Shown piece by piece: positions 45,766 to 53,900 of a DNA stretch of 64,000 bases. The notes below the pieces were generated by a model, which was not told the origin of the DNA, made no database searches, and saw only the letters and a list, made by a program, of their open reading frames with translations. Position 1 is the first letter of the stretch. Each line of letters starts with the position of its first letter. A program made the translations under genes and the position numbers. Origin of the DNA: Acidobacteriaceae bacterium KBS 83 (GTDB lineage: Bacteria; Acidobacteriota; Terriglobia; Terriglobales; Acidobacteriaceae); NCBI GenBank assembly GCA_000381585.1, contig KB906739.1:1-64000 (forward strand), read 5' to 3'.

Positions 45766-46161
45766 ATGGTGAAGATCAAAGAAACGGTCAGGCCTACGGA
45801 AGGCGAGCTGGAGATTCTTGCAATTCTGTGGGAGCGGGGATCGGCCACGGTCCGTGAGGTGTACGAAACGATCACTGCAACGCGTCCGATGGTGTATACG
45901 GGCGTGCTGAAGCTGATGCAGATTATGGCGGACAAAGGGCTGGTGATGCGTGACGAGAGCGCACGCGCACACGTTTATCGCTCGGCTGTGGCGAAGGAGG
46001 AGACGGAACGTCGCTTTGTGCGCGAGTTGAGCCAGCGACTGTTTGCGGGTAGCGCGGCGCAGCTAGCATTACGGGCCCTGGAGATGGATCCTGCCAGCAA
46101 AGAAGAGCTGGAAGAGATTCGCAAGCTACTCGCGCGGAAGAGACTGGAGGCTGCCCGATGA
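45766..46161 (+). CDS. BlaI/MecI-family transcriptional repressor
   Basis: 131 residues. The winged-helix domain is clear: VRPTEGELEILAILWERGSA, TVREVYETITATRPMVYTGV and LKLMQIMADKGLVMRDESAR. The C-terminal helix (LALRALEMDPASKEELEEIR) is the dimerisation part. These repressors are inactivated by proteolysis when the partner M56 sensor is triggered. The M56 gene overlaps its stop (ATGA at 46158-46161). No beta-lactamase gene is nearby, as in many Acidobacteria pairs of this kind. Confidence 0.92.
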   Translation: MVKIKETVRPTEGELEILAILWERGSATVREVYETITATRPMVYTGVLKLMQIMADKGLVMRDESARAHVYRSAVAKEETERRFVRELSQRLFAGSAAQLALRALEMDPASKEELEEIRKLLARKRLEAAR

Positions 46162-48206
46162 GCGGCCTCAGCTGGATGCATTCGGGAGAGGTGGTAGCGC
46201 TGGGATGGACGCTGCTGCATTTCTGCTGGCAGAGCACAGTGATTGCACTGCTGTATGCGGTGACAGATCGCTGCCTTCTTCGCGCGACGGCGGCTGTTCG
46301 ATATGGCGTGGCGATGGCAATGCTGGGATCTATGCCGGTAGCGGCGTTCGCGACGTTCGTGGAGCAGGAGCAGCTTGTGGTCAACTTCGAACAAGCCGCG
46401 CATCCGGTAGTGGCATCCCAGGTAGGAACCCTACATGCGAGTGTTGTGAGAGAGGCACCATTTGCTGCTCCGGCAATGGCTGACACAGAGCTGTGGATTG
46501 CCAGCCATGCCGACCGGCTGATGCCCTGGATTGTTGGAGCATGGCTGACAGGGGTTTGCCTGTTGGCGCTGCGAGCTGCCGGTGGGTGGCGGAAGCTGAG
46601 ATCACTCCGCCGCAACGCGCAGTTGACGGCGCCGTCTGCGGTACAGAAGGGTTTCGCGAAGCTGATTGCGCAGTTGCATCTTATACATCCAGTGGTCCTG
46701 CGCGTGTCGGCAGAAGCGATTTCGCCGATGGCGATGGGGATATGGCGCACATCAGTGATTCTGCCATTGAGCGTAGCAACATCGTTTCCAGCGGAGCAAC
46801 TGGAGGCGGTGCTTGCACACGAGCTGGCGCACATACGCCGGTGGGACTACTTCTGCAATCTCTTGCAAACGGTGATTGAGTGTCTCTTCTTCTTCCATCC
46901 CGCGGTGTGGTGGATGAGCAGGCGGACGCGGGAACTTCGTGAAGTATGTTGCGATGAGATTGCGGCGCGTACCTGCGCGGACCCCGCTATTTATGCAGAG
47001 GCGCTGTTGCAAATGGAGGAGCAGAGAGTGGAACACTTGCGCTTGGCTGTGGCTCTGCGTGGAAGCGGTGGAGCGCTATTGCGGCGGATACGGAGAGTGA
47101 TGGGAGAGAAGACGATGGAGCAGGGGTCGATGGGTGGAGTACGGATTGCGGCGGCGGGACTCCTGTTGGCTGGCCTGGCGACAGCACCGCATCTGGCGAG
47201 TGCGCTCAAAGCAGAGCCGACGGGGGCACGCATCGTGGGAGTGAGCGCCACAACTGCTGGTCTGGAGGATCCGGACGTAAGCCAGATGGTCGCGACAGAC
47301 GAATTTGCGGGCAACGCGAGAGCAGTCCGCGAGGCGCGTCGTGCCGAGCCCGACAACGCGGGATCACCTCTCCCCGCAACAGCGATTGCTGCCGGACCAA
47401 TAGCTGGATCAGCGGCGACAGGCATCGACGCGCCAGCTGCGGCACCGAATCCTGCGCCACCTCGCGAGCAGATCCAGGACACAAAGGGCGAAGCTGGACA
47501 GGACTATCTGGAGAAAATGCGGGAAGCGGGATATGCGCTGGACCTGAACAGGGACCTGGACATGATCATCTCGCTCCGGTCGGTTGGCGTGACGCCGGAG
47601 TACGCGAAGGCGATGGCACAGGTAGGGTGGGGCGTTCCAACCTTGAAACAGTTGGTCTCGCTCAAGGCGGTTGGGGTCACTCCAGAGTATGTTGCCGGCC
47701 TGAAGAGCTCCAGCGCCGCTCCATCCACTTTCGAAGAGGTGATCTCGGAGAAGTCGGTAGGGGTGACTCCGGAGTATGCGAAGGCTATGGGTGGCCTCGG
47801 AATGGGAACGCCGACGATGCATGAGGTCATCAGCATGAAGGCGATGGGTATCACGCCGGAGTACGTGGCCGAGTTGAAGGCCGCAGGACTTGTGCCTGCG
47901 GACGTGCATGAACTGATCTCGTTTCGAGCCGTTGGCGTGACGCCGGAGTACGCGAAAGCGATGGCATCGGCAGGGTTTCAAGGGCTTTCAGCGCATGACC
48001 TGGTTTCACTAAAGGCGCAGGGCGTGTCGCCGGACTATGTGCACTGGATCCGAACGACCTTTCCGAATGCCGATTTGCAAGAGGTGCGAAAGGCAGCAGT
48101 CTTTCATATCGATCAGGAGTTCATGAACAAAGCCAAGGCCCACAGCTTCAACAGCACCGATTTAGACAAGCTGGTGAAGCTGAAGATGACAGGCCTGCTG
48201 GACTAA
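46158..48206 (+). CDS. BlaR1-like M56 membrane metallopeptidase with a C-terminal repeat region
   Basis: 682 residues. The N-terminal ~310 residues hold about four hydrophobic segments and the M56 zinc site H221-E-L-A-H225 in AVLAHELAHIRRWDYF, followed by REVCCDEIAAR, which supplies the third ligand. In BlaR1 the metallopeptidase faces the cytoplasm and a penicillin-binding domain senses outside. Here the outside part (after ~340) is instead a linker and a run of roughly 33-residue repeats built on KAVGVTPEYVAELKAAG. The repeats are helical-hairpin-like and could bind a peptide or protein signal. A second, secreted protein downstream carries the same repeats. Likely controls BlaI, but the stimulus is unknown. 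Confidence 0.88.
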   Translation: MSGLSWMHSGEVVALGWTLLHFCWQSTVIALLYAVTDRCLLRATAAVRYGVAMAMLGSMPVAAFATFVEQEQLVVNFEQAAHPVVASQVGTLHASVVREAPFAAPAMADTELWIASHADRLMPWIVGAWLTGVCLLALRAAGGWRKLRSLRRNAQLTAPSAVQKGFAKLIAQLHLIHPVVLRVSAEAISPMAMGIWRTSVILPLSVATSFPAEQLEAVLAHELAHIRRWDYFCNLLQTVIECLFFFHPAVWWMSRRTRELREVCCDEIAARTCADPAIYAEALLQMEEQRVEHLRLAVALRGSGGALLRRIRRVMGEKTMEQGSMGGVRIAAAGLLLAGLATAPHLASALKAEPTGARIVGVSATTAGLEDPDVSQMVATDEFAGNARAVREARRAEPDNAGSPLPATAIAAGPIAGSAATGIDAPAAAPNPAPPREQIQDTKGEAGQDYLEKMREAGYALDLNRDLDMIISLRSVGVTPEYAKAMAQVGWGVPTLKQLVSLKAVGVTPEYVAGLKSSSAAPSTFEEVISEKSVGVTPEYAKAMGGLGMGTPTMHEVISMKAMGITPEYVAELKAAGLVPADVHELISFRAVGVTPEYAKAMASAGFQGLSAHDLVSLKAQGVSPDYVHWIRTTFPNADLQEVRKAAVFHIDQEFMNKAKAHSFNSTDLDKLVKLKMTGLLD

Positions 48207-48220
48207 ATCCTCACAAAGGG

Positions 48221-48265
48221 AAGGCCTCACCTGATGCAGTCGTGGACTGCATCAGGTGAGGCTTT
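48221..48265 (+). terminator. Perfect long hairpin between the M56 and the downstream repeat protein
   Basis: CCTCACCTGATGCAGT (48225-48240), loop CGTGG, then its perfect complement ending at 48261; flanking bases extend the stem to about 20 pairs with one G-T, ending in TTT. It may terminate or attenuate transcription, or protect the mRNA, between the two genes. Confidence 0.6.
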
Positions 48266-48296
48266 GCCCGAAAAAGCCGCTTTGAGGAGCAAGAAC

Positions 48297-49076
48297 ATGA
48301 AGATCACAGCTTTCACTGTGTTGCTGCTTGGATGTTCGACCGGATTTGCGCAGACGCTGACCGGGCTTTGCATGCTGTCGGACGCTCATCGCGCGAACCC
48401 TGCCGACAGGGTGCAACTGGTGCTGGCACCGGCGGACTGCAGCGAGGATTCAGGTCACTGCACAGACGTGAACAACGCGTCAGCGGAATGGGGCCGGTGG
48501 ACGGGGATTTCCGAAGAGACGCTTGCAAAGGAGGGCGTAGCCCTGACAGCGCGGATGAACGCTGAGGCTGGTGATCTGGTGTGCAACGGCAGCGTCCATG
48601 ACGGCGTGCTTAGCGGCCGGTACCAGTTCACACCGAACGAAGGATTTCGCAAGGACATGGCGTCGATGGGTTTCGATGAGATCACGCCAAGAAAACAGCT
48701 GGGCTTTCTGATGCTGGATGTCACGACGGCATGGGTGAAGGAGATGAAGGGGTTGGGGGTGACCGATCTCTCGACCGGGAAATTGATGGGGCTAAAGGCG
48801 CTACATGTGGACCCCGAGTACATTCGTGCAATGTCGGTGGCGGGGTACCCGGAGCTTCGAGCGGGCAAGCTGACGGAGATGAAGGCTGTTGGCGTTACAC
48901 CGGAGAAGGTGCAGGAGGCGAAGTCTCTGGGCTTCGCTCCGACGGAGGAAGAGCTAATACAGATGTCCGTCTTTCATATCGATCGGCCGTTTGTTGAGAA
49001 GATGCGCGCTCGCGGCCTGAATGATCTGACGCTGGAGAAGCTGATTAAGATCAAGATCTTTAAGGTTGACGAGTAA
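48297..49076 (+). CDS. Secreted protein with M56-type repeats
   Basis: 260 residues from ATG 48297, preceded by GAGGAG. The signal peptide MKITAFTVLLLGCSTGFAQT ends near residue 19; the Cys at position 13 does not form a good lipobox. Residues ~20-120 form a small cysteine-containing domain (CMLSDAHRANPADRVQLVLA and later CNGSVHDGVLSG). The rest shares the repeats of the neighbouring M56 protein (KAVGVTPEKVQEAKSLGFAP, VFHIDRPFVEKMRARGL). It is probably a soluble partner or substrate that competes with or signals to the M56 sensor. No enzyme motif is visible. Confidence 0.8.
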   Translation: MKITAFTVLLLGCSTGFAQTLTGLCMLSDAHRANPADRVQLVLAPADCSEDSGHCTDVNNASAEWGRWTGISEETLAKEGVALTARMNAEAGDLVCNGSVHDGVLSGRYQFTPNEGFRKDMASMGFDEITPRKQLGFLMLDVTTAWVKEMKGLGVTDLSTGKLMGLKALHVDPEYIRAMSVAGYPELRAGKLTEMKAVGVTPEKVQEAKSLGFAPTEEELIQMSVFHIDRPFVEKMRARGLNDLTLEKLIKIKIFKVDE

Positions 49077-49746
49077 GTCAACCTTCGTCACGGCAGATGG
49101 GGAGGAGAGAGAGAACGATGATTCTCGAACGAGCCGCTGCATATGTCCTCGCCCTCGTGTGTATCTTTCAAGCGGTTCTTCCTTCGTGGGCGATCAGGCC
49201 GCAATGCTGGCGAAGCATCGATCTACGGATTGGATCGCTTCGGATACAGGCGAGGAACCCCGATTCGGACTTCTTCGCAAGGCGGCCAGCACGAGCCGGC
49301 TCATCGGAGAGGCTGATATCGCTACTCCGCGGCAGACAGAGTGATCTCAAGAGACTAAGGATCTGTATGGTTGACAGCGGCTGCATGACGGCGTGGGTGG
49401 ACGACACCTCGCACGGCTGGTCGATCTCCAAGGGCATGGGAGATAACTTCGAGAAGAAGTGGATATCTCTCGACAGCCACGAAACGGCGACTTGGGGTGA
49501 CTGACTTATTGCGGTTCCGTTCGTAGTTGTTGCCGACACGCAATGCGCTAGTTTCTGGCCGCAGATGAATTGCTTTGCGACCAAGCTGCAGTCAGGTTTT
49601 CCTTCGGTTCTCCTGTGCGAGCGCCTATAAACAAAGCGAAACAGTGAAGATCCGAGCCACCACCAAGCTCGACGGGGCCCGATGAAGAATGGCGACCCCG
49701 ATTCGCGAGCCGATGCCGGCTTTCATCTCGTAAGCTGTTTCGCAGG
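49077..49746. other. Interval between the repeat protein and glcD, with a doubtful secreted-protein frame
   Basis: A + strand frame from ATG 49118 to 49504 begins with a signal-like stretch (MILERAAAYVLALVCIFQAV) and would give about 128 residues. The remainder matches nothing I know and the ribosome site is weak, so I do not call it a gene. Otherwise no clear feature was seen. Confidence 0.35.
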
Positions 49747-51198
49747 ATGTTGAGGCGTAGCCAAATCGACGAACTGCGCACCGCTGTGGGTGCCGACGGG
49801 CTGATTACCGGAAATAACCAGTTGCAGACATATGAGTGTGACGCGCTGACGAATTTCCGGATAATGCCAGACGCCGTCGTGCTGCCGAGGACCGCCGGGC
49901 AGACGCAGGCGGTGGTCCGGCTATGTGCTCGGGACAAAATTCCGTTTGTGAGTCGCGGTGCGGGAACGGGTCTCAGCGGGGGTGCGCTTCCTGCGGCGGG
50001 CGGTATCGTCATCAGCCTGGCGCGCATGAACCGTATTCTCGATGTTGACTTGGCCAATCGGCAGGTCGTGGTAGAGCCCGGGGTGATCAATGCGCATGTG
50101 ACCCAACGCGTGGCTGCGCGGGGATACTTCTATGCGCCCGATCCGTCTTCGCAATCGGTGTGCACCATCGGTGGCAACGTGGCTGAGAACGCCGGCGGTG
50201 CGCATTGCCTCAAATACGGTTTCACGACCACCCACGTTCTAGCACTCGATGTGGTGCTGCCCTCGGGCGAACTGATGCAACTGGGCGCCCCCACGCTGGA
50301 CGCACCCGGATACGACCTGGCGGGGGTATTCGTCGGGTCGGAAGGGACGCTGGGTGTGGCCACTAAAATTGCCCTGCGCATCGTTAAGCGGCCGGAAGTG
50401 GTGCAGACCCTGTTGGCCGCATTCGATTCGATCCAAGTCGCGGGGCAGACCGTCAGCGACGTCATCGCCTCCCCGATGTTGCCTTCGGCGATGGAGATCA
50501 TGGACGAACTTTCCATCCAGGCCGCGGAAGCGGCCGTACATGCGCATTACCCGGCCTGCAAGGCGTTGCTGCTGGTGGAACTGGACGGGCCGTGCAGTGA
50601 AGTGGAAGAGCTGATGCGCGCGGTAAAGGAACTATGCCGTAACAATGGCGCCTCGGAGATTCGCGTTGCCCAATCGGAGCAGGAACGCGCCCTGGTCTGG
50701 AAGGGGCGCAAAGCTGCCTTCGCCGCCATGGGTCGTATCTCGCCCAACTACATCGTGCAGGACGGGGTAATTCCACGTACCGCATTGCCTCTGCTGCTAG
50801 ACGAAATCGAGCGCCTTGCGACGGCCGCTGGCCTGCGCGTCGCCAATGTATTCCATGCCGGCGATGGCAACCTGCATCCGCTTGTACTCTACGACCGGGC
50901 GGTGGCCGGGCAGGAAGAGAAGGCAGTCGAACTCTCCTATCGCATCCTGCGCCTATGCGTGGATCACGGCGGCTCCATCACCGGCGAGCACGGCGTGGGC
51001 AGGGAGAAGCAGGAGGCGCTGGGCTACATGTTCGCGGAACCAGATCTGGCCACCATGCAACTGGTCCGCTGCGCCTTCGATCCGGAAAATATCGCCAATC
51101 CCGATAAGGTGTTTCCGCGTCCCCGCCTGTGCGCGGAGAAGCCGGGCCCCTATACGCCGCATCCGCTGGAGACGGCGGGGATTGCGGAGATTTTTTAA
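49747..51198 (+). CDS. glcD: Glycolate oxidase FAD subunit
   Basis: 483 residues. The FAD-binding PCMH domain shows PFVSRGAGTGLSGGALPAAG and VCTIGGNVAENAGGAHCLKY, and the C-terminal domain contains NVFHAGDGNLHPLVLYD and GGSITGEHGVGREKQEAL. This is the GlcD pattern of membrane-associated glycolate dehydrogenase, which oxidises glycolate to glyoxylate and passes electrons through GlcF to the respiratory chain. Its TAA is immediately followed by the glcE start. D-lactate dehydrogenases share the fold, but the three-gene order identifies the glycolate type. Confidence 0.93.
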   Translation: MLRRSQIDELRTAVGADGLITGNNQLQTYECDALTNFRIMPDAVVLPRTAGQTQAVVRLCARDKIPFVSRGAGTGLSGGALPAAGGIVISLARMNRILDVDLANRQVVVEPGVINAHVTQRVAARGYFYAPDPSSQSVCTIGGNVAENAGGAHCLKYGFTTTHVLALDVVLPSGELMQLGAPTLDAPGYDLAGVFVGSEGTLGVATKIALRIVKRPEVVQTLLAAFDSIQVAGQTVSDVIASPMLPSAMEIMDELSIQAAEAAVHAHYPACKALLLVELDGPCSEVEELMRAVKELCRNNGASEIRVAQSEQERALVWKGRKAAFAAMGRISPNYIVQDGVIPRTALPLLLDEIERLATAAGLRVANVFHAGDGNLHPLVLYDRAVAGQEEKAVELSYRILRLCVDHGGSITGEHGVGREKQEALGYMFAEPDLATMQLVRCAFDPENIANPDKVFPRPRLCAEKPGPYTPHPLETAGIAEIF

Positions 51199-52470
51199 AT
51201 GAGTGCATCGGCCGCATTGACGCCTGAGGAACGTGTTTCTCAACTCGCCGCAATGGTCGGCGAGGAGCATACGCGTCTTCGCGGCGAAACGGCCCAGACC
51301 ATCGAGGTTGCTCCCGGAGACATCCAGCAGGTTGCGGAGGTTTTGCGTTTTGCGCACGCCAATTCCCTCTCGGTGATGCCGAGTGGCGGCGGCACGAAGC
51401 TAGGTTGGGGGAATACGTTAACAGCAGACATCGAATTGAGCATGAAGCGTCTCAACCAACTGCGCGAGCACGCATGGCAGGACATGACCTGTACGGTTCA
51501 GGCGGGCTCTTCGTGGACGGCGATGCAGGACGCCCTCAAAACCCATGGGCAGATGGTGGCCCTCGATCCCTTATGTCCTGAGCGCGCCACAGTGGGCGGA
51601 ATTGTGGCGTGCAATGACAGCGGCGCCTTGCGGCTGAAATATGGCGGTCTCCGCGACCTCATCATCGGCATGACCATGGTGCTGGCTGATGGCACCATCG
51701 CAAAAAGCGGCGGCAAAGTCGTGAAGAATGTTGCGGGCTACGACATGCACAAACTTCTGACCGGCAGCTTCGGCACGCTGGGAGTGATCGCGGAGGTCAA
51801 CTTTCGCTTGCATCCGGTGGAAGAGCACCGCCAGACGTGGACGGCCGTCGGGACCGGTGCGGAAGCTGCTCCGGCGGCTTCCTCGCTTGCCGAGCCGCTG
51901 CGCATGCTCTTGGATTCGCAAATGACTCCATCGTGTGTGCAACTCCGAATTCTTAGGGGTGAGTGCGCGCTCGACATCTGTGTGGCGGCGCCACCGGAGT
52001 GCCTTGGAGAGTACGAAAAGCTCATCGGGAATATATTAGGAACCCTTGTGATCAGGAAGTCTGGGGAGGAAGTCTGGAACGCGCGGCAGCAACTCTTCGA
52101 CGACAACGATGCCCTGGTGCTGAAGGTCTCAGTGCTTCCCACCGAAATATGTTCGTTGGCTGCGGAATTGCATCAATGGACAGCCGGTGACGGAACGGAT
52201 CCGGAACTAGTGGCGCAGGCAACCGGCTTGATGACGGTTGCAGTTCATTCCTCTACTGATGCGGCTTTACTTGCGCTCATGGAACGATTGCGCGCGCGCG
52301 TAAGCAAGTCCGGCGGCAGCGTGGTTGCGCTTCAGATTCCAGGCCGACTGCGAGGCAGCGTCGATGTGTGGGGCCCGGATCGGGGAGCCTTTTCCCTGAT
52401 GCGCGAGATCAAGCGCCGCTTCGATCCAGGACGCAGCCTCAACCCTGGTCGTTTTGTGGGGAACATCTGA
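51199..52470 (+). CDS. glcE: Glycolate oxidase subunit, FAD-binding
   Basis: 423 residues, starting directly after the glcD stop. The PCMH motifs are MPSGGGTKLGWGNTLTADIE and ERATVGGIVACNDSGALRLK, followed by GKVVKNVAGYDMHKLLTGSF. It is shorter than GlcD and has a reduced C-terminal half, as usual for GlcE, which is needed for the active GlcDEF complex. Confidence 0.93.
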   Translation: MSASAALTPEERVSQLAAMVGEEHTRLRGETAQTIEVAPGDIQQVAEVLRFAHANSLSVMPSGGGTKLGWGNTLTADIELSMKRLNQLREHAWQDMTCTVQAGSSWTAMQDALKTHGQMVALDPLCPERATVGGIVACNDSGALRLKYGGLRDLIIGMTMVLADGTIAKSGGKVVKNVAGYDMHKLLTGSFGTLGVIAEVNFRLHPVEEHRQTWTAVGTGAEAAPAASSLAEPLRMLLDSQMTPSCVQLRILRGECALDICVAAPPECLGEYEKLIGNILGTLVIRKSGEEVWNARQQLFDDNDALVLKVSVLPTEICSLAAELHQWTAGDGTDPELVAQATGLMTVAVHSSTDAALLALMERLRARVSKSGGSVVALQIPGRLRGSVDVWGPDRGAFSLMREIKRRFDPGRSLNPGRFVGNI

Positions 52471-52474
52471 CGCC

Positions 52475-53842
52475 ATGACACACTCCATTCTCCAGGAAGA
52501 ACATCGTGGCGCCTTCGACGCGCATCATCCGCCCGAGAAGACGTACATCAACGATTGCGTGCACTGCGGGTTCTGCCTGCCCGCATGTCCTACCTACGTG
52601 CTGTGGGGCGAGGAGATGGATTCGCCCCGCGGACGCATCTACATGATCAAGAAAGCCGCCGACGGTGAGGCGCCGCTCGACGAGCGGTTTAGGCTACATA
52701 TGGACAACTGCCTCGGTTGCATGGCCTGCATGACCGCTTGTCCATCGGGAGTGCAGTACAACAAGCTCATCGAACCGGTGCGCGCGCAGATTGAACGCAA
52801 TGTGCCACGCGGCATGGGCGAGCGTCTGTTTCGCCGTTTGATCTTCGCTACTTTTCCCCGTCCTGAGCGGCTGCGCGTGCTGGCTCTACCGTTGCTGGCC
52901 TATCAGAAAAGCGGCGTGCGTTGGCTGCTGCGCATCAGCGGGATAACAAGGTTGCTGCCCAGGCGGCTTCGGGCGATGGAGGCGTTGTTGCCCGATGTGC
53001 CGGATCGCTTCTTTGAGCGGCTGCCTTCCTCCATTCAGCCAAAGAAAACAGCGCGTCGGCGCGTGGGCATGTTGAGCGGATGCGTGCAGCAGGTCTTCTT
53101 CTCACATGTGAACGCGGCCACCGCTCGCGTGCTTGCCGCGGAAGGGTGCGAAGTGATCATTCCTAGCGAGCAACAATGCTGCGGCGCGCTCATGCTCCAC
53201 TCCGGGCTTGAAGACCATGCCGCTGCGCTGGCGAAAAAGATGATCGCAGTGTTCGAAGCGGCCGATGTCGATACGGTGGTCATCAACTCTGCCGGTTGCG
53301 GCTCCACAATGAAGGAGTACGGTCATCTGCTGCGCGACGATCCGAAGTGGGCCGAACGCGCCTCTGCGTTTTCCGCCAAATGCAAAGACGTCGCTGAATT
53401 CCTGTGCGAATTGGAACCCCAGGCCGAGCGACATCCGCTCCACCTGCGCGTTGCCTATCACGATGCGTGCCATCTGCAGCATGCGCAGGGCGTGCACGAC
53501 CAACCGCGACGTCTTCTCAGCCAAATCCCGGATCTTGACATCGCTGAGATTCCTGAGGCCACGTTATGCTGCGGTTCGGCAGGCATCTTCAATCTTCTGC
53601 AGCCTTATACAGCCAATCAACTCGGCAGCCGCAAAGTGGATAATTTGCTGTCTACAGGCGCGGAGGCCGTGGCGTCTGCCAATCCGGGCTGCCTGTTGCA
53701 ACTGATGCATGGCCTTCGCCGGCGAGGTCTTAAGACCATGCCTGCCTTTCATATGGTGGAATTGTTGGACGCATCCATGCGCGGCATTCCCCGCGAAGAC
53801 CTGTTGCACTCAGACAATCACCGGCTCGCGCCGCACGTTTGA
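52475..53842 (+). CDS. glcF: Glycolate oxidase iron-sulfur subunit
   Basis: 455 residues from ATG 52475, four bases after the glcE stop. Two [4Fe-4S] motifs: NDCVHCGFCLPACPTY and DNCLGCMACMTACPSG. Two CCG-type cysteine-rich domains follow: GMLSGCVQQVFFSHVN with EQQCCGALMLHSGL, and AYHDACHLQHAQG with TLCCGSAGIFNL. GlcF links the flavin subunits to the membrane quinone pool. It lies just upstream of malate synthase (58 bases), in one transcription unit. Confidence 0.93.
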   Translation: MTHSILQEEHRGAFDAHHPPEKTYINDCVHCGFCLPACPTYVLWGEEMDSPRGRIYMIKKAADGEAPLDERFRLHMDNCLGCMACMTACPSGVQYNKLIEPVRAQIERNVPRGMGERLFRRLIFATFPRPERLRVLALPLLAYQKSGVRWLLRISGITRLLPRRLRAMEALLPDVPDRFFERLPSSIQPKKTARRRVGMLSGCVQQVFFSHVNAATARVLAAEGCEVIIPSEQQCCGALMLHSGLEDHAAALAKKMIAVFEAADVDTVVINSAGCGSTMKEYGHLLRDDPKWAERASAFSAKCKDVAEFLCELEPQAERHPLHLRVAYHDACHLQHAQGVHDQPRRLLSQIPDLDIAEIPEATLCCGSAGIFNLLQPYTANQLGSRKVDNLLSTGAEAVASANPGCLLQLMHGLRRRGLKTMPAFHMVELLDASMRGIPREDLLHSDNHRLAPHV

Positions 53843-53900
53843 GTTACTTCGAGCGCCATTCAATTGTGATGCATGAACTTTGCAAAACGGAGTTATGACC

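Noticed and set aside
49118-49504. Secreted 128-residue protein
   Set aside because: A signal-like N-terminus is present, but the rest has no recognisable pattern and the ribosome site is weak.
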